Assembly (NCBI RefSeq): GCF_048270265.1
Contig: NZ_JBLWTD010000010.1
Span: 1-64,000 of the forward strand
Length of the DNA stretch: 64,000 nucleotides
Direction of reading: 5' to 3'
Source of the DNA: Maricaulis sp048270265
Lineage (GTDB): Bacteria; Pseudomonadota; Alphaproteobacteria; Caulobacterales; Maricaulaceae
A program made the position numbers and the translations under genes. Below are positions 25,252 through 34,085 of the stretch, piece by piece; position 1 is the stretch's first letter, and each line of letters starts with the position of its first letter. The notes beneath the pieces were generated by a model. It was not told the origin of the DNA and made no database searches. It saw only the letters and a program-made list of their open reading frames with translations.

Positions 25252-27888
25252 ATGAGCATCTGGCGTATCCCCGCAAGCGCGCTTACAGCCCTCCTCCTCC
25301 TGGCCAGCCCGGCTGCGGCGGTGCAGGCACTCGAACCCGATATCGAGACGGCAAGCGTCGAGCTGATCACCTTTGATTCCGAGATTGCCGCCGCACGCGC
25401 CAATATGATGGCCAATCCGAATTTGGCGCTGGCCCATATTGCCACCGCCGAAGCGCTGCTCGCAGCCCATCAGGACTCGAGCGAGGCCAATCTGGATTTT
25501 GCAACCATCGGATGGCTGAAATCCGAGGCGCTGACCCGGCTCGGACGGCCGGTCGAAGCCAGGCCGATCGCGCAGCAAGCACTGGAACGCCTGGGGCCGA
25601 ATCCGGCGCCAACCAAACTGTTTGCCGACATTCTCGTTTCCCTGGGCCGCATCGACAAGGTGACCAGCGAATACGGCCGGGCGTTCGAAAACTATCAGCG
25701 TGCCTACGAGGTTTACCGCGCGATCGGCGAGACGCGCAGCGAGTCGATCGTGCTGCAGTCCATCGGCTCGATCTACAATGACGCCCACCGCTACCGGCGC
25801 GCCGAGAGCTATTATGTCGACGCGATGAATCGCCATCCCGGCGATCCGGCGCTCGATCTCGCGGCCAACAACAATCTCGGCAATACCTATCGTGAACTGG
25901 GCCAGTACCAGGTCTCTCTCGAACACTTCCAGCGGGCGCGCCAGCTCGCGCAGGACATGGGCAGCCCGACTCTGCAGGCCCGGATCCTGAACAATATCGC
26001 TTCGCTCCAGGTCGCCTTCGGAGAGCTTGATGCGGCGAGCGGGACGATTGATGAGGCCTTCGCCATCATCGACAATTCAGCCAGCAATGAGTGGAGCCGT
26101 TTCCTCTGGGGAACGCGCGCGCAGATTTCCTATGAGCGCGGCGACCTGCAGCGCGCTCGCGGCGAGATCGCCCACACATTCGACGGGGTTTCCCTCGGCG
26201 ACACGACGCAGAGCTTCACCGAATTCCATGCGACAGCCGCCGATATCTACCAGGCGCTGACGCTGTGGAATGAAGCCGTGCCACACCTGCGCGCCTTCAA
26301 GCGGCTTGATGACGAGGCGCGCGAAGTCGCAGCCTCTGCCAATACCAGCCTGCTGGCCGCCCAGTTCGACTATGCCGAACAGAATATGCGCATCGAGCAG
26401 CTGCGCCTGGAAGGCTCACAGCAAGACCTGCAACTGGCGAATTCCCACGCCAGGCAGCGGCTGATCGGCGTCAGCGCCATGCTGGTGCTCGCCCTCGTTG
26501 TCCTGCTGCTGATCTATGTCCGCCACCGCACATCGCGCGAGCGCCAGCTGGTGCTCGAAAAGGCGCTCTATGAAGACATCGAGACCGGTCTGCCATCGCG
26601 CCCGGCCGTCGAACGCGCCATCGCCGGACAGGCCCTCAAGACCGGCCATCCGGTGACCTTGATCGCCCTGGGCATCGAGCGTTTCAAGCATCTCAAGATC
26701 GCCCTGGGCTTTGCCCGCTCGGCCCAGCTGAAACTGGCCATGGCGGAGCGGATCCGCGCCCATCTGGGTGCTGAAATGGTCGCAGCGCTGGGCCCCGACA
26801 TGCTCGGTGTCGTTATCGCTGTGCCCGACGCCGACGCGGTCCTGCCGGCGGCGGAGCAGATCCGCCTTTGCTTCAACAGCCCGGTGACCCTTGACGGCGT
26901 CGATATCGACGTCGCCGTCACCGCCGGCCTGTATGCGGGCACGGTTGGCGAGGAATGCGTCAAGAATGCCATTATCGCCGTCGACCAGGCGCGCGAAACC
27001 TCAAGCACCTCGGCGATCTTCGATGCCGTCCGCTTTGGTGATCCGGACCAGAACCTGACACTGATGAGCCGCATGATCGCGGCGACGCGCAATGGCGATA
27101 TGGCAATGCAGTACCAGCCAAAACTGCACCTCGCCTCGGGACGCTACCACGCGGCCGAAGCACTGTGCCGCTGGACGGATTCCGATCATGGTCCGCGCAC
27201 ACCGGACAGCTTCATCCCCCTTGCCGAAGAGACCGGGCATATCCGCGAATTCACCTTGTGGTCGATCGAACAGGTTGTCCGTGACCAGGAAATTCTCCGG
27301 AAGGCCGGCCACAATGTCAGCCTGGCGGTCAACATCTCCGGCTCCCTGATCTCCGATCCCGATTTCGCGACCCTGGCCCTGCGCATTGCCAGCCGGGGCG
27401 CTGGCCGCATTTCCTTCGAGGTGACGGAAACCGCAGCGATGCAGAATCCGGAACGGGCGCTGGAAAATCTCGAGAAATGGGCCGCGGCGGGAATCAAGCT
27501 GGCGATCGACGACTATGGCTCCGGCCTGTCTTCCCTGGCCTATCTCAAGACCCTGCCCAGCCATGAGCTGAAGCTTGATCGCGCCTTCGTCACCGACATG
27601 GCCTCATCGCAACGCGACCGGATGCTGGTCAAGTCGACCTCGGACCTCGCCCACGGGCTGGGTCTGGAGATGACCGCCGAGGGCGTCGAGACGCACGAAT
27701 CCCTGGCCTTGTTGAAACTGATGGGTTGCGACTGGGCCCAGGGATATGTGCTCGCCAAGGCGATGCCCCTGCCCGCACTGATCGACTTCCTCGACGCCAA
27801 TGCCGATACGGTTGTCTCACCCGAGATCACCGAGGAAGCCTGGCGCCAGACAGGTTTTCCACCTGCGACGGGTTCTACCCGCGGCTGA
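25252..27888 (+). CDS. TPR - degenerate GGDEF - EAL signalling protein (c-di-GMP phosphodiesterase candidate)
   Basis: An 878-aa membrane protein. A signal-like N-terminus leads into a periplasmic TPR region (about residues 90-380), one transmembrane helix near residue 410, then GGDEF and EAL domains in the cytosol. The GGDEF site reads ALGPDML, so cyclase activity should be lost. The EAL domain keeps AEALCRW, the Asn of VNISGS, FEVTETA, IDDYGSG, the Lys of HELKLDRA and EGVET, so it should hydrolyse c-di-GMP. The periplasmic TPRs probably sense a protein or envelope signal. It is monocistronic, next to tRNA-His. The ATG at 25252 is the signal-peptide start. Confidence 0.9.
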   Translation: MSIWRIPASALTALLLLASPAAAVQALEPDIETASVELITFDSEIAAARANMMANPNLALAHIATAEALLAAHQDSSEANLDFATIGWLKSEALTRLGRPVEARPIAQQALERLGPNPAPTKLFADILVSLGRIDKVTSEYGRAFENYQRAYEVYRAIGETRSESIVLQSIGSIYNDAHRYRRAESYYVDAMNRHPGDPALDLAANNNLGNTYRELGQYQVSLEHFQRARQLAQDMGSPTLQARILNNIASLQVAFGELDAASGTIDEAFAIIDNSASNEWSRFLWGTRAQISYERGDLQRARGEIAHTFDGVSLGDTTQSFTEFHATAADIYQALTLWNEAVPHLRAFKRLDDEAREVAASANTSLLAAQFDYAEQNMRIEQLRLEGSQQDLQLANSHARQRLIGVSAMLVLALVVLLLIYVRHRTSRERQLVLEKALYEDIETGLPSRPAVERAIAGQALKTGHPVTLIALGIERFKHLKIALGFARSAQLKLAMAERIRAHLGAEMVAALGPDMLGVVIAVPDADAVLPAAEQIRLCFNSPVTLDGVDIDVAVTAGLYAGTVGEECVKNAIIAVDQARETSSTSAIFDAVRFGDPDQNLTLMSRMIAATRNGDMAMQYQPKLHLASGRYHAAEALCRWTDSDHGPRTPDSFIPLAEETGHIREFTLWSIEQVVRDQEILRKAGHNVSLAVNISGSLISDPDFATLALRIASRGAGRISFEVTETAAMQNPERALENLEKWAAAGIKLAIDDYGSGLSSLAYLKTLPSHELKLDRAFVTDMASSQRDRMLVKSTSDLAHGLGLEMTAEGVETHESLALLKLMGCDWAQGYVLAKAMPLPALIDFLDANADTVVSPEITEEAWRQTGFPPATGSTRG

Positions 27889-27902
27889 AGAAGAAAGAGG
27901 AA

Positions 27903-27979
27903 TGGTACCGCCTCCCCGAATTGAACGGGGGACCTCTAGATCCACATTCTAGCGCTCTAACCAACTGAGCTAAGGCGGC
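27903..27979 (-). tRNA. tRNA-His (anticodon GTG), lacking G-1
   Basis: Cloverleaf on the minus strand with anticodon loop ATGTGGA (anticodon GTG), T-arm CCCCG/CGGGG around TTCAATT and encoded CCA. The acceptor stem is GCCGCCT with AGGCGGT, so pair 1-72 is G-U. Position -1 is U and the discriminator is A73, instead of the G-1:C73 pair found in most bacteria. This unusual form is known from one large alphaproteobacterial group. Confidence 0.96.
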
Positions 27980-28087
27980 ACCGGGTACGCACCTGTTCGA
28001 CAGGGCGTAAGGCGCGGGAAACTAGCGCCACCGCCCGGCGGTGGCAACCATGCAATCAGCCCATTTACAGGCGGACTTCAGCCATCC

Positions 28088-28879
28088 TCAGACATAGCCT
28101 CTCGCGGCCATGTGTTCGCGCATCGCTGCGATGCGATGCTCGTCCGAAGGGTGGGTCGATGCAAACTCCAGCTGACCGCCCTCATGGGTGGTCGACATGG
28201 CGAGCCAGAAGTCGATCGCCTGGCGCGGATCATAACCGGCTGCGACCATGTAATCGATTCCCAGCCGGTCGGCCTCGTACTCATGCTGGCGCGAATAGGG
28301 CAGGATAATGCCGAGGCTGACCCCCATGCCCAGTGCCGCCCCGAGCTGGTCACTATAGGCGATGTCGGCATTGCTGTTGAGCGCCGAAGTGACGAGGCTG
28401 AGTCCGATCTGTGCCGCCATCTGCTGGCTGGCACGCTCGGCGGAGTGGCGCCCGGCAATGTGCCCGATCTCATGACCCATCACGGTTGCGACGTGGTCGT
28501 CGGTTTCCATCAGGTCGAGAATCCCCTTGTAGAACCCGACCTTGCCGTTCGGCAGAACCCAGGCGTTGACGATGTCGCTGTCGAACACCACGAACTCCCA
28601 GTCGAGATGGGTCTGTCCCGACGCACTGACGATGCGTTGACCGACGCGGTCCAGCCGCCGGGTATAGGCCGGATCGCGCGAGACACGTTCGCGCTGCAGG
28701 CTTTCCTGCCAGGCCTGGGCAGACAATTGCGAAAGCTGGGCATCAGAGACCAGCATCAGTTGAGTCCGCCCCAATGCCGCATTTTCAGCGCAACCGGAGA
28801 CGAACGGGATCATGGTCCCGGCCGCCAGTCCGATCAGAATCTCGCGACGTCGCATCAATGTCATGGAATTTCCGGTCAT
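28088..28879 (-). CDS. M48 family zinc metalloprotease, lipoprotein
   Basis: A 263-aa periplasmic protease of the M48 (HtpX/BepA-like) family. The zinc motif MGHEIGHIAGRHS gives HExxH near residue 142 and the third ligand lies in HEYEADRLGIDYM. The N-terminus MRRREILIGLAAGTMIPFVSGC combines twin arginines with a lipobox, so Tat export and lipidation are possible. Three in-frame ATGs (28879, 28864, 28855) precede it; 28879 is preferred because GAGGGAG lies upstream. Related proteins degrade misfolded outer-membrane proteins. It is transcribed divergently from the AsmA gene, sharing a 135-base promoter region. Confidence 0.88.
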   Translation of the reverse strand: MTGNSMTLMRRREILIGLAAGTMIPFVSGCAENAALGRTQLMLVSDAQLSQLSAQAWQESLQRERVSRDPAYTRRLDRVGQRIVSASGQTHLDWEFVVFDSDIVNAWVLPNGKVGFYKGILDLMETDDHVATVMGHEIGHIAGRHSAERASQQMAAQIGLSLVTSALNSNADIAYSDQLGAALGMGVSLGIILPYSRQHEYEADRLGIDYMVAAGYDPRQAIDFWLAMSTTHEGGQLEFASTHPSDEHRIAAMREHMAARGYV

Positions 28880-29014
28880 CGCCCCCGACTCCCTCTTCGG
28901 TTTTTTGCCAATTGACCGTAAGACTATCGCAGCCGCGCGCCACCGTCTCGCCCGAAATCTCTTTTCGGGCCGGGGGAGCAGCGTCCAGTACAACCCGATC
29001 CGGAGTACCGTCCC

Positions 29015-31123
29015 ATGACACGCCTGCTGCAAGTCATTTTCGTACTGATCGTTCTCGTCATTGGCGCAGCGATCATTCTCCCCTTCGTTATCCCCGCCTC
29101 GATGTATCGCGAGCGCGTCCAGCTGGCGGCGAGCGAAGCCCTGCACCGCGACATCACCCTGGGCGGTGAACTGCATCTGAGCCTGCTGCCGCGGATCGAG
29201 ATCCGGGCCAGCACCGTGTCGATCGCCAATGCAGAGGGATTCGGCGACGCCCCGCTGGCGGAAATGGGCGAGATGCGGGTCGCGGTGAAATTGCAGCCCC
29301 TGCTCTCCCGGCGGATCGAAATCGCCGAATTCGTGCTGATCGACCCGACAATTCGCCTGCAGCAACGCGGCACGCGCAATAACTGGACGCTGACCGATGC
29401 CGCCGCGCCGCCACCCGCGCCCGCCAGTTCGGACGGCTTCCGCCGCCCCGGCGCCCTGCCCCTGGAGGCCAGCTTCGGCGATGTCCGGATCGAGAATGGG
29501 TATATCAGCTATAGCGACGGCACCGACAGCCACGACATTTCGGGCCTCAACCTCGTGACGAGCATGCCGTCGCTGGATGGGCCCATCCAGCTCGACGGTT
29601 CGCTCAATGCCGATGGCCAACGCATCACGTTCAGCACCCGGGTCGCTTCGCTGCGCGACTTCTTCGAAGGCCGGCAGACCGGGCTCCTGGTCGACCTCAG
29701 CGGCAATCTGATCACCGCCCATTTCGATGGCAATTTCCTCGAATCATCCGACCTGTCGATGGACGGCGCCTTCAGCACCGTCATACCTTCGATCCGCAAT
29801 CTGGCCACCTTTGCCGGCGTGGAGATGCCCGCGGGCGACAGCCTGCGGCGCTTCAGCGCCTCGGGCCGGATTGCCGGAGATCCGCGGCACATCGCCCTCA
29901 CCGCCAATTCCATCCAGCTGGATGACGTGTCCGGCTCGGGCAATGTGACGGTCAATCTGGACGCAGCGCGCCCGGCGCTGAGCGGCGCACTCACGCTCGC
30001 CACCGTTGATGTGACGCCCTTCCTGCCAGACGCCCCTGCCGAGGCGCCGGCCAATACGGCCGACCTCCAGCCCTGGAGTGAGGCCCCGATCGATTTCGCA
30101 GGCCTCGGCCTCGTCGACGCCGATCTGCGCCTGACCGTCGGCCTGCTCAAATTCCGCGAGATCGAGGTCAGCGATGCGAGCCTGCGCCTGCAGCTGACCA
30201 ACCGCCGGATGGAAGCCAATCTGACGCAGATTTCGCTCTATGAGGGCAGTGGCTCGGCATCGCTCGTGGTCAATGCCCGCAGCGCCACTCCGAGCTACTC
30301 GTTGCGCGCAGATCTGAGCGGGCTGGACGCCCAGCCCTTCCTCGATGCCGTTGCCGGCTTTGACCGCCTGAGCGGGACCGGCGCGGTCGACTTTGCCTTC
30401 AGCACCTCGGGCCAGAGCCAGGCTGCGATCATGCGAAGCCTCGCCGGCAACGGGGAGTTCAGCTTCGCCAATGGCGCGATCACCGGCATCAATATCGCCC
30501 AGACCATTCGCAATGTGAGCAGCTTCGTCTCGGGCAATGGCAATGCCAGCTCCAGCGATTCGGAAACGCCGGCGGCGACGGGCGACAATGCCCAAACCGA
30601 TTTCTCGGCCCTGACCGGCACGTTCAGCGCCTCGGCCGGACGGCTGACCAACCAGGACCTGTTGCTGCTCAGCCCCCTGCTGCGTGTCACCGGGGCCGGC
30701 TGGGCCAATCTGCCCGACCAGACCCTGGACTACCGCCTGCAACCCCGCGCTGTTGCCTCGATCCAGGGCCAGGGCGGTGATCGCGACCTGCAGGGCATCA
30801 CGGTGCCGGTACGTATCCGCGGCACCTTCAATGATGTCTCGGTGGGCGTCGATACCGAAGCGGTGGGCCAGGCCCTTCTGACCGGCGCGATCTCCAATGC
30901 GCTGGGCGGCTCGTCTGGCCAGGCCACGACACCGGAAGAAGCGGTTCGCAATACATTGCTGAACGCGCTGGGCGTCGATACCGGCTCCAGCACCGACTCC
31001 GATGCCCCGGCAACCGATGAGGACCCGGCGCAACAATTGCTGCGGGGCCTGTTCAATCGCGGTCGCCAGACACAGGACCCGGAGCCGGATGACGGAGCCG
31101 ATGACGGAAATGGCGGACGTTAG
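29015..31123 (+). CDS. AsmA family protein
   Basis: A 702-aa protein with an N-terminal membrane helix (residues 5-28) and a large periplasmic AsmA domain. LGGELHLSLLPRIEIRASTVSIANAEGF is represented by residues 50-80, the diagnostic AsmA start; the C-terminal AsmA-like part includes GWANLPDQTLDYRLQPRAV. AsmA-type proteins are linked to phospholipid transport between membranes and outer-membrane assembly. The last ~70 residues are acidic and low-complexity. ATG 29015 has CGGAG ten bases upstream. Its neighbours are the M48 protease, divergent, and the crystallin-like protein, which suggests an envelope theme. Confidence 0.9.
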   Translation: MTRLLQVIFVLIVLVIGAAIILPFVIPASMYRERVQLAASEALHRDITLGGELHLSLLPRIEIRASTVSIANAEGFGDAPLAEMGEMRVAVKLQPLLSRRIEIAEFVLIDPTIRLQQRGTRNNWTLTDAAAPPPAPASSDGFRRPGALPLEASFGDVRIENGYISYSDGTDSHDISGLNLVTSMPSLDGPIQLDGSLNADGQRITFSTRVASLRDFFEGRQTGLLVDLSGNLITAHFDGNFLESSDLSMDGAFSTVIPSIRNLATFAGVEMPAGDSLRRFSASGRIAGDPRHIALTANSIQLDDVSGSGNVTVNLDAARPALSGALTLATVDVTPFLPDAPAEAPANTADLQPWSEAPIDFAGLGLVDADLRLTVGLLKFREIEVSDASLRLQLTNRRMEANLTQISLYEGSGSASLVVNARSATPSYSLRADLSGLDAQPFLDAVAGFDRLSGTGAVDFAFSTSGQSQAAIMRSLAGNGEFSFANGAITGINIAQTIRNVSSFVSGNGNASSSDSETPAATGDNAQTDFSALTGTFSASAGRLTNQDLLLLSPLLRVTGAGWANLPDQTLDYRLQPRAVASIQGQGGDRDLQGITVPVRIRGTFNDVSVGVDTEAVGQALLTGAISNALGGSSGQATTPEEAVRNTLLNALGVDTGSSTDSDAPATDEDPAQQLLRGLFNRGRQTQDPEPDDGADDGNGGR

Positions 31124-31282
31124 CCCCTGGCGCGGGCAGCCCTTCGGCGCTGCCCGCGACCCCGGAGCGTGCGGCTGGCCGAGCCTGAACGATAAATGAA
31201 TTGCCCGGTGAAGGCGGGTTCAGCTTCCCTGCGGCAGGTTACTCGCAGTACACTTGTCATTCCTATCCCACGGAGATCACCG

Positions 31283-32536
31283 ATGACGTTACGCTACCGA
31301 CTGGCTGCCATGGCTGCCCTCGTGCTCGCAGGCACGGCGGGCGCCGCAAACGCCCAGGAGATCATTCTCTACGACCAGCCGAATTTTCAGGGCCAGAGCC
31401 TGACGATCAATCGCGCGGTCAGCGACCTGTCCGCAATGCGGTTCAATGACCGCACCAGCTCCATCCGGATCGTTTCGGGCCAGTGGCAATTGTGCGTCGA
31501 TGCCAATTACGATGGCGGGTGCTTCACCTATACGGGCAATGAAGCCAATCTTGGCCGTTACGACAATATCTACACCGCCTTGCGCCCGATCCTGCCGCAA
31601 GCCGGTTCTGGCGGCCGGCCTGGCGGGGAATCGCTGACGCTCTATTCGGGCCCCAACTTCACCGGCCGCGCTGTCGTTCTCAACGAAGCCCAGGCCGACC
31701 TTTCGCGTCTTGGTTTCAACGACGCCACTCAATCGATCCGCCACAGCGGCCGCAGCAGCTGGCGCGTCTGTGACGATGCCAATTACGGCGCCCCGTGCAT
31801 GCAGGTCGATGGTGACCTTCCAACGATCCGGGGCGGCCTTGCCGGCCGGATCAGCTCGGCTGCGCCCGACTATAACGGCTACCCCGGAGGCCCCGGCCGC
31901 CCTGGCGGCAATAACGGGCCACAACCCCGCAACGGGGTCTGGCTGTTTGACGGCCAGAACTTCACCGGTCAGCGCGTCGACATCCAGCAGAGCAATCCCG
32001 ATCTCGACCGTATCGGCTTCAATGACCGTGCCGACAGCCTCGCTGTTGCCCGAGGCGAGACCTGGCAGGCTTGTGAGCATGCCGACTATCGTGGCCGTTG
32101 CGAGTATTTCGAGGGCGACAGCGTCGAGGATCTGACGCGCTATTACCTGCGCAACACGATCTCCTCTCTGCGCCGGGTCGATGGCACCTATGGCCAGCCG
32201 GGCAACGGTTATCCTGGCCCTGGCGGCGGTGCCGGCTATCCCGGACCGGGCGGAGATCGCGGCATGAATGTGCGCGGCGGTGTTCGTGGTGTCGACACAA
32301 CCTTCTTCGCGCGTCCCGAAGTGAACGGCATGGGTGTCGATCATTGCCTCGGTGCCGGCGGACGGTTCTGCGACGAGGAAGTGGCCCGGCGGGTCTGCCG
32401 CGCTGCCGGCTATAGCCGCGCCGTCCACTTCTCGGTTGAGAATTATTCCCGCAGCCGCACCTGGTATATCGGTGCCAACCAGGAATGCCGTGACGGCCAG
32501 TGCGCCCCACTCGTGGACCTGCTGTGCTCTAACTGA
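31283..32536 (+). CDS. Secreted beta/gamma-crystallin protein with three domains and a Cys-rich C-terminus
   Basis: A 417-aa secreted protein with signal peptide MTLRYRLAAMAALVLAGTAG. Three beta/gamma-crystallin-like domains follow (about residues 25-105, 115-190 and 215-295), each with a Greek-key F/Y-x-G pattern such as LYDQPNFQG, LYSGPNFTG and LFDGQNFTG. The calcium motif N/D-N/D-x-x-S/T-S is perfect in domain 1 (NDRTSS) and partial in domains 2 and 3 (NDATQS, NDRADS). Gly/Pro-rich linkers separate domains. Residues 320-417 contain six Cys and are not recognised. ATG 31283 has a CGGAG ribosome site. An intrinsic terminator follows. Confidence 0.87.
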   Translation: MTLRYRLAAMAALVLAGTAGAANAQEIILYDQPNFQGQSLTINRAVSDLSAMRFNDRTSSIRIVSGQWQLCVDANYDGGCFTYTGNEANLGRYDNIYTALRPILPQAGSGGRPGGESLTLYSGPNFTGRAVVLNEAQADLSRLGFNDATQSIRHSGRSSWRVCDDANYGAPCMQVDGDLPTIRGGLAGRISSAAPDYNGYPGGPGRPGGNNGPQPRNGVWLFDGQNFTGQRVDIQQSNPDLDRIGFNDRADSLAVARGETWQACEHADYRGRCEYFEGDSVEDLTRYYLRNTISSLRRVDGTYGQPGNGYPGPGGGAGYPGPGGDRGMNVRGGVRGVDTTFFARPEVNGMGVDHCLGAGGRFCDEEVARRVCRAAGYSRAVHFSVENYSRSRTWYIGANQECRDGQCAPLVDLLCSN

Positions 32537-32565
32537 TCCAGAGCCGGCAGACCTGCATTGCGACA

Positions 32566-32596
32566 ACGCCGTCCCCGCCACCGGGGGCGGCGTTTT
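32566..32596 (+). terminator. Rho-independent terminator after the crystallin gene
   Basis: An 11-bp stem (ACGCCGTCCCC at 32566-32576 with GGGGGCGGCGT at 32583-32593, one G-U pair) and 6-nt loop are followed by TTTT. It starts 30 bases after the crystallin stop codon. Confidence 0.82.
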
Positions 32597-32694
32597 GCGA
32601 TCTGCTGCGCAATGCAAATCAATCATTTCACCAGCGGCCGATGCGGCGTATATTTGGTTACAAACGAAACTAAATCGCGATCAGGAAAACCGCC

Positions 32695-33576
32695 ATGCCC
32701 GTCAATGACCCGGTCGTCGCCGAACAGACCCCGGCCGCAGACTTCACGATCGAGCAAAAATGGGATCGCTATACCAGCGAGGAACACGCCATCTGGACGA
32801 CGCTGTACGAGCGCCAGATGAAAGTCCTCGGCGGGCGGGCGGTGCCGGAGTTTTTCAAGGGACTGGAATTACTGAACCTGAATGAGGGCGGCATTCCCGA
32901 TTTCCGGCGCGTCAACGAGAAGCTGGAGGCCCTGACCGGCTGGACCGTGGTCACCGTGCCCGGCCTGATCCCGGAGAAGGAGTTTTTCGAACACCTCGCC
33001 AACCGGCGCTTCGTGTCCGGCCGTTTCATCCGGGATGGTGAAAAGCTCGACTATCTGCCCGAGCCTGACATTTTCCATGATGTCTTCGGCCATGTCCCCC
33101 TGCTCAGCCTGCCGGTCTTTGCCGACTATATGGCCGCCTATGGCCGCGGCGGACTGCGTTCGATCGGCTTCGACGCCATCCAGCAAATCACGCGGCTCTA
33201 CTGGTACACGGTCGAGTTCGGCCTGATCAACACATCCGAAGGCCGGCGGATCTATGGGGCCGGTATCGTCTCCTCGCGCGCCGAATCGATCTTCAGCCTG
33301 GAGGCGCGTTCGCCCAACCGCATCCATTTCGACATCGAGCGGATCATGCGCACGGACTATCGCTATGATGACTTCCAGCAGAGCTATTTCGTGATCGACA
33401 GTTTCGAGGAATTGATGGAAGCGACCTATCAGGACTTCGAGTCGATCTACAAGCGCCTGCGCGGCCAGCCGGAACTCAAGCCGACCGAACTCCTCGAGGG
33501 CGACAAGGTCTATAGCCGCGGCAGCCAGGAATATGCCCTCGCCGGCGGCCTGCTGGCCAAGGCAGAAGCGCTCTAG
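32695..33576 (+). CDS. phhA: Phenylalanine 4-monooxygenase
   Basis: Hydroxylates phenylalanine to tyrosine with O2, Fe(II) and a pterin cofactor in the cytosol. The 293-aa protein is a typical single-domain bacterial enzyme. PDIFHDVFGHVPLL supplies the two His ligands (near residues 126 and 131) and YWYTVEFGL the Glu ligand (near residue 171) of the iron triad. ATG 32695 follows CAGGAAA. The usual partner phhB (pterin carbinolamine dehydratase) is not adjacent. The gene overlaps the end of a convergent receiver gene by four bases, which is probably accidental. Confidence 0.96.
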   Translation: MPVNDPVVAEQTPAADFTIEQKWDRYTSEEHAIWTTLYERQMKVLGGRAVPEFFKGLELLNLNEGGIPDFRRVNEKLEALTGWTVVTVPGLIPEKEFFEHLANRRFVSGRFIRDGEKLDYLPEPDIFHDVFGHVPLLSLPVFADYMAAYGRGGLRSIGFDAIQQITRLYWYTVEFGLINTSEGRRIYGAGIVSSRAESIFSLEARSPNRIHFDIERIMRTDYRYDDFQQSYFVIDSFEELMEATYQDFESIYKRLRGQPELKPTELLEGDKVYSRGSQEYALAGGLLAKAEAL

Positions 33577-33998
33577 GCGGAAACCAGACGGCGCCGGCCG
33601 TCGGACAGGGTTTCGACGGTGAGCACCCCACTCGCCGCAACCACGCTCTCAAGCTTGGCGTCCGAGATCGGTTTGACGATATAGAAACTCGCCCCGGCCG
33701 CGCGGCAGGCGGCTTCCGTGTCCGGGTTCTGCGCACCGGAATAGACTCCGATCACCGCGTCCGGGGCACTCACCACCACCTGGCAGATGAAGTCGATGGC
33801 ATCAGCCCCCGACAGGCCGATATCGGTGAGCACGACCACCGGACCGCCCGGATGGGCCGACAGGTGTCCAAGGGCATCGTCCGGCCGGATGAAGCAATGG
33901 ATGTCCAGATCGAAACCGGCATCCTCGAGATCGGTCCGGAACAGGAAGTGTTCGTCCGGATCATCATCAAGCAATATGAACGGAACGATCTGGCTCAA
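33573..33998 (-). CDS. Single-domain response regulator (receiver)
   Basis: A 141-aa CheY-like receiver. The acidic cluster LLDDDPDE, phospho-acceptor Asp in VVLTDIGLSGADA, Ser in GVYSGAQN (replacing Thr) and Lys in YIVKPIS are all present. About 20 residues follow the receiver domain with no output motif. It ends convergently with phhA, overlapping by four bases, and is separated from astB by 87 bases. No kinase lies nearby and the regulated process is unknown; regulation of the adjacent ast genes is possible but unsupported. Confidence 0.85.
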   Translation of the reverse strand: MSQIVPFILLDDDPDEHFLFRTDLEDAGFDLDIHCFIRPDDALGHLSAHPGGPVVVLTDIGLSGADAIDFICQVVVSAPDAVIGVYSGAQNPDTEAACRAAGASFYIVKPISDAKLESVVAASGVLTVETLSDGRRRLVSA

Positions 33999-34085
33999 GC
34001 ATCTTCCCCATTGCGACCGTGACTGGCACGGCGGGATGACAACCTGATTCGGGGTGAGTGTGCCGATATCTTTACCAAGGATGGG

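Noticed and set aside
28088..29722. 544-codon frame as a long form of the M48 protease
   Set aside because: The extra N-terminus is antisense to asmA; the lipoprotein/Tat signal marks the start near 28879.
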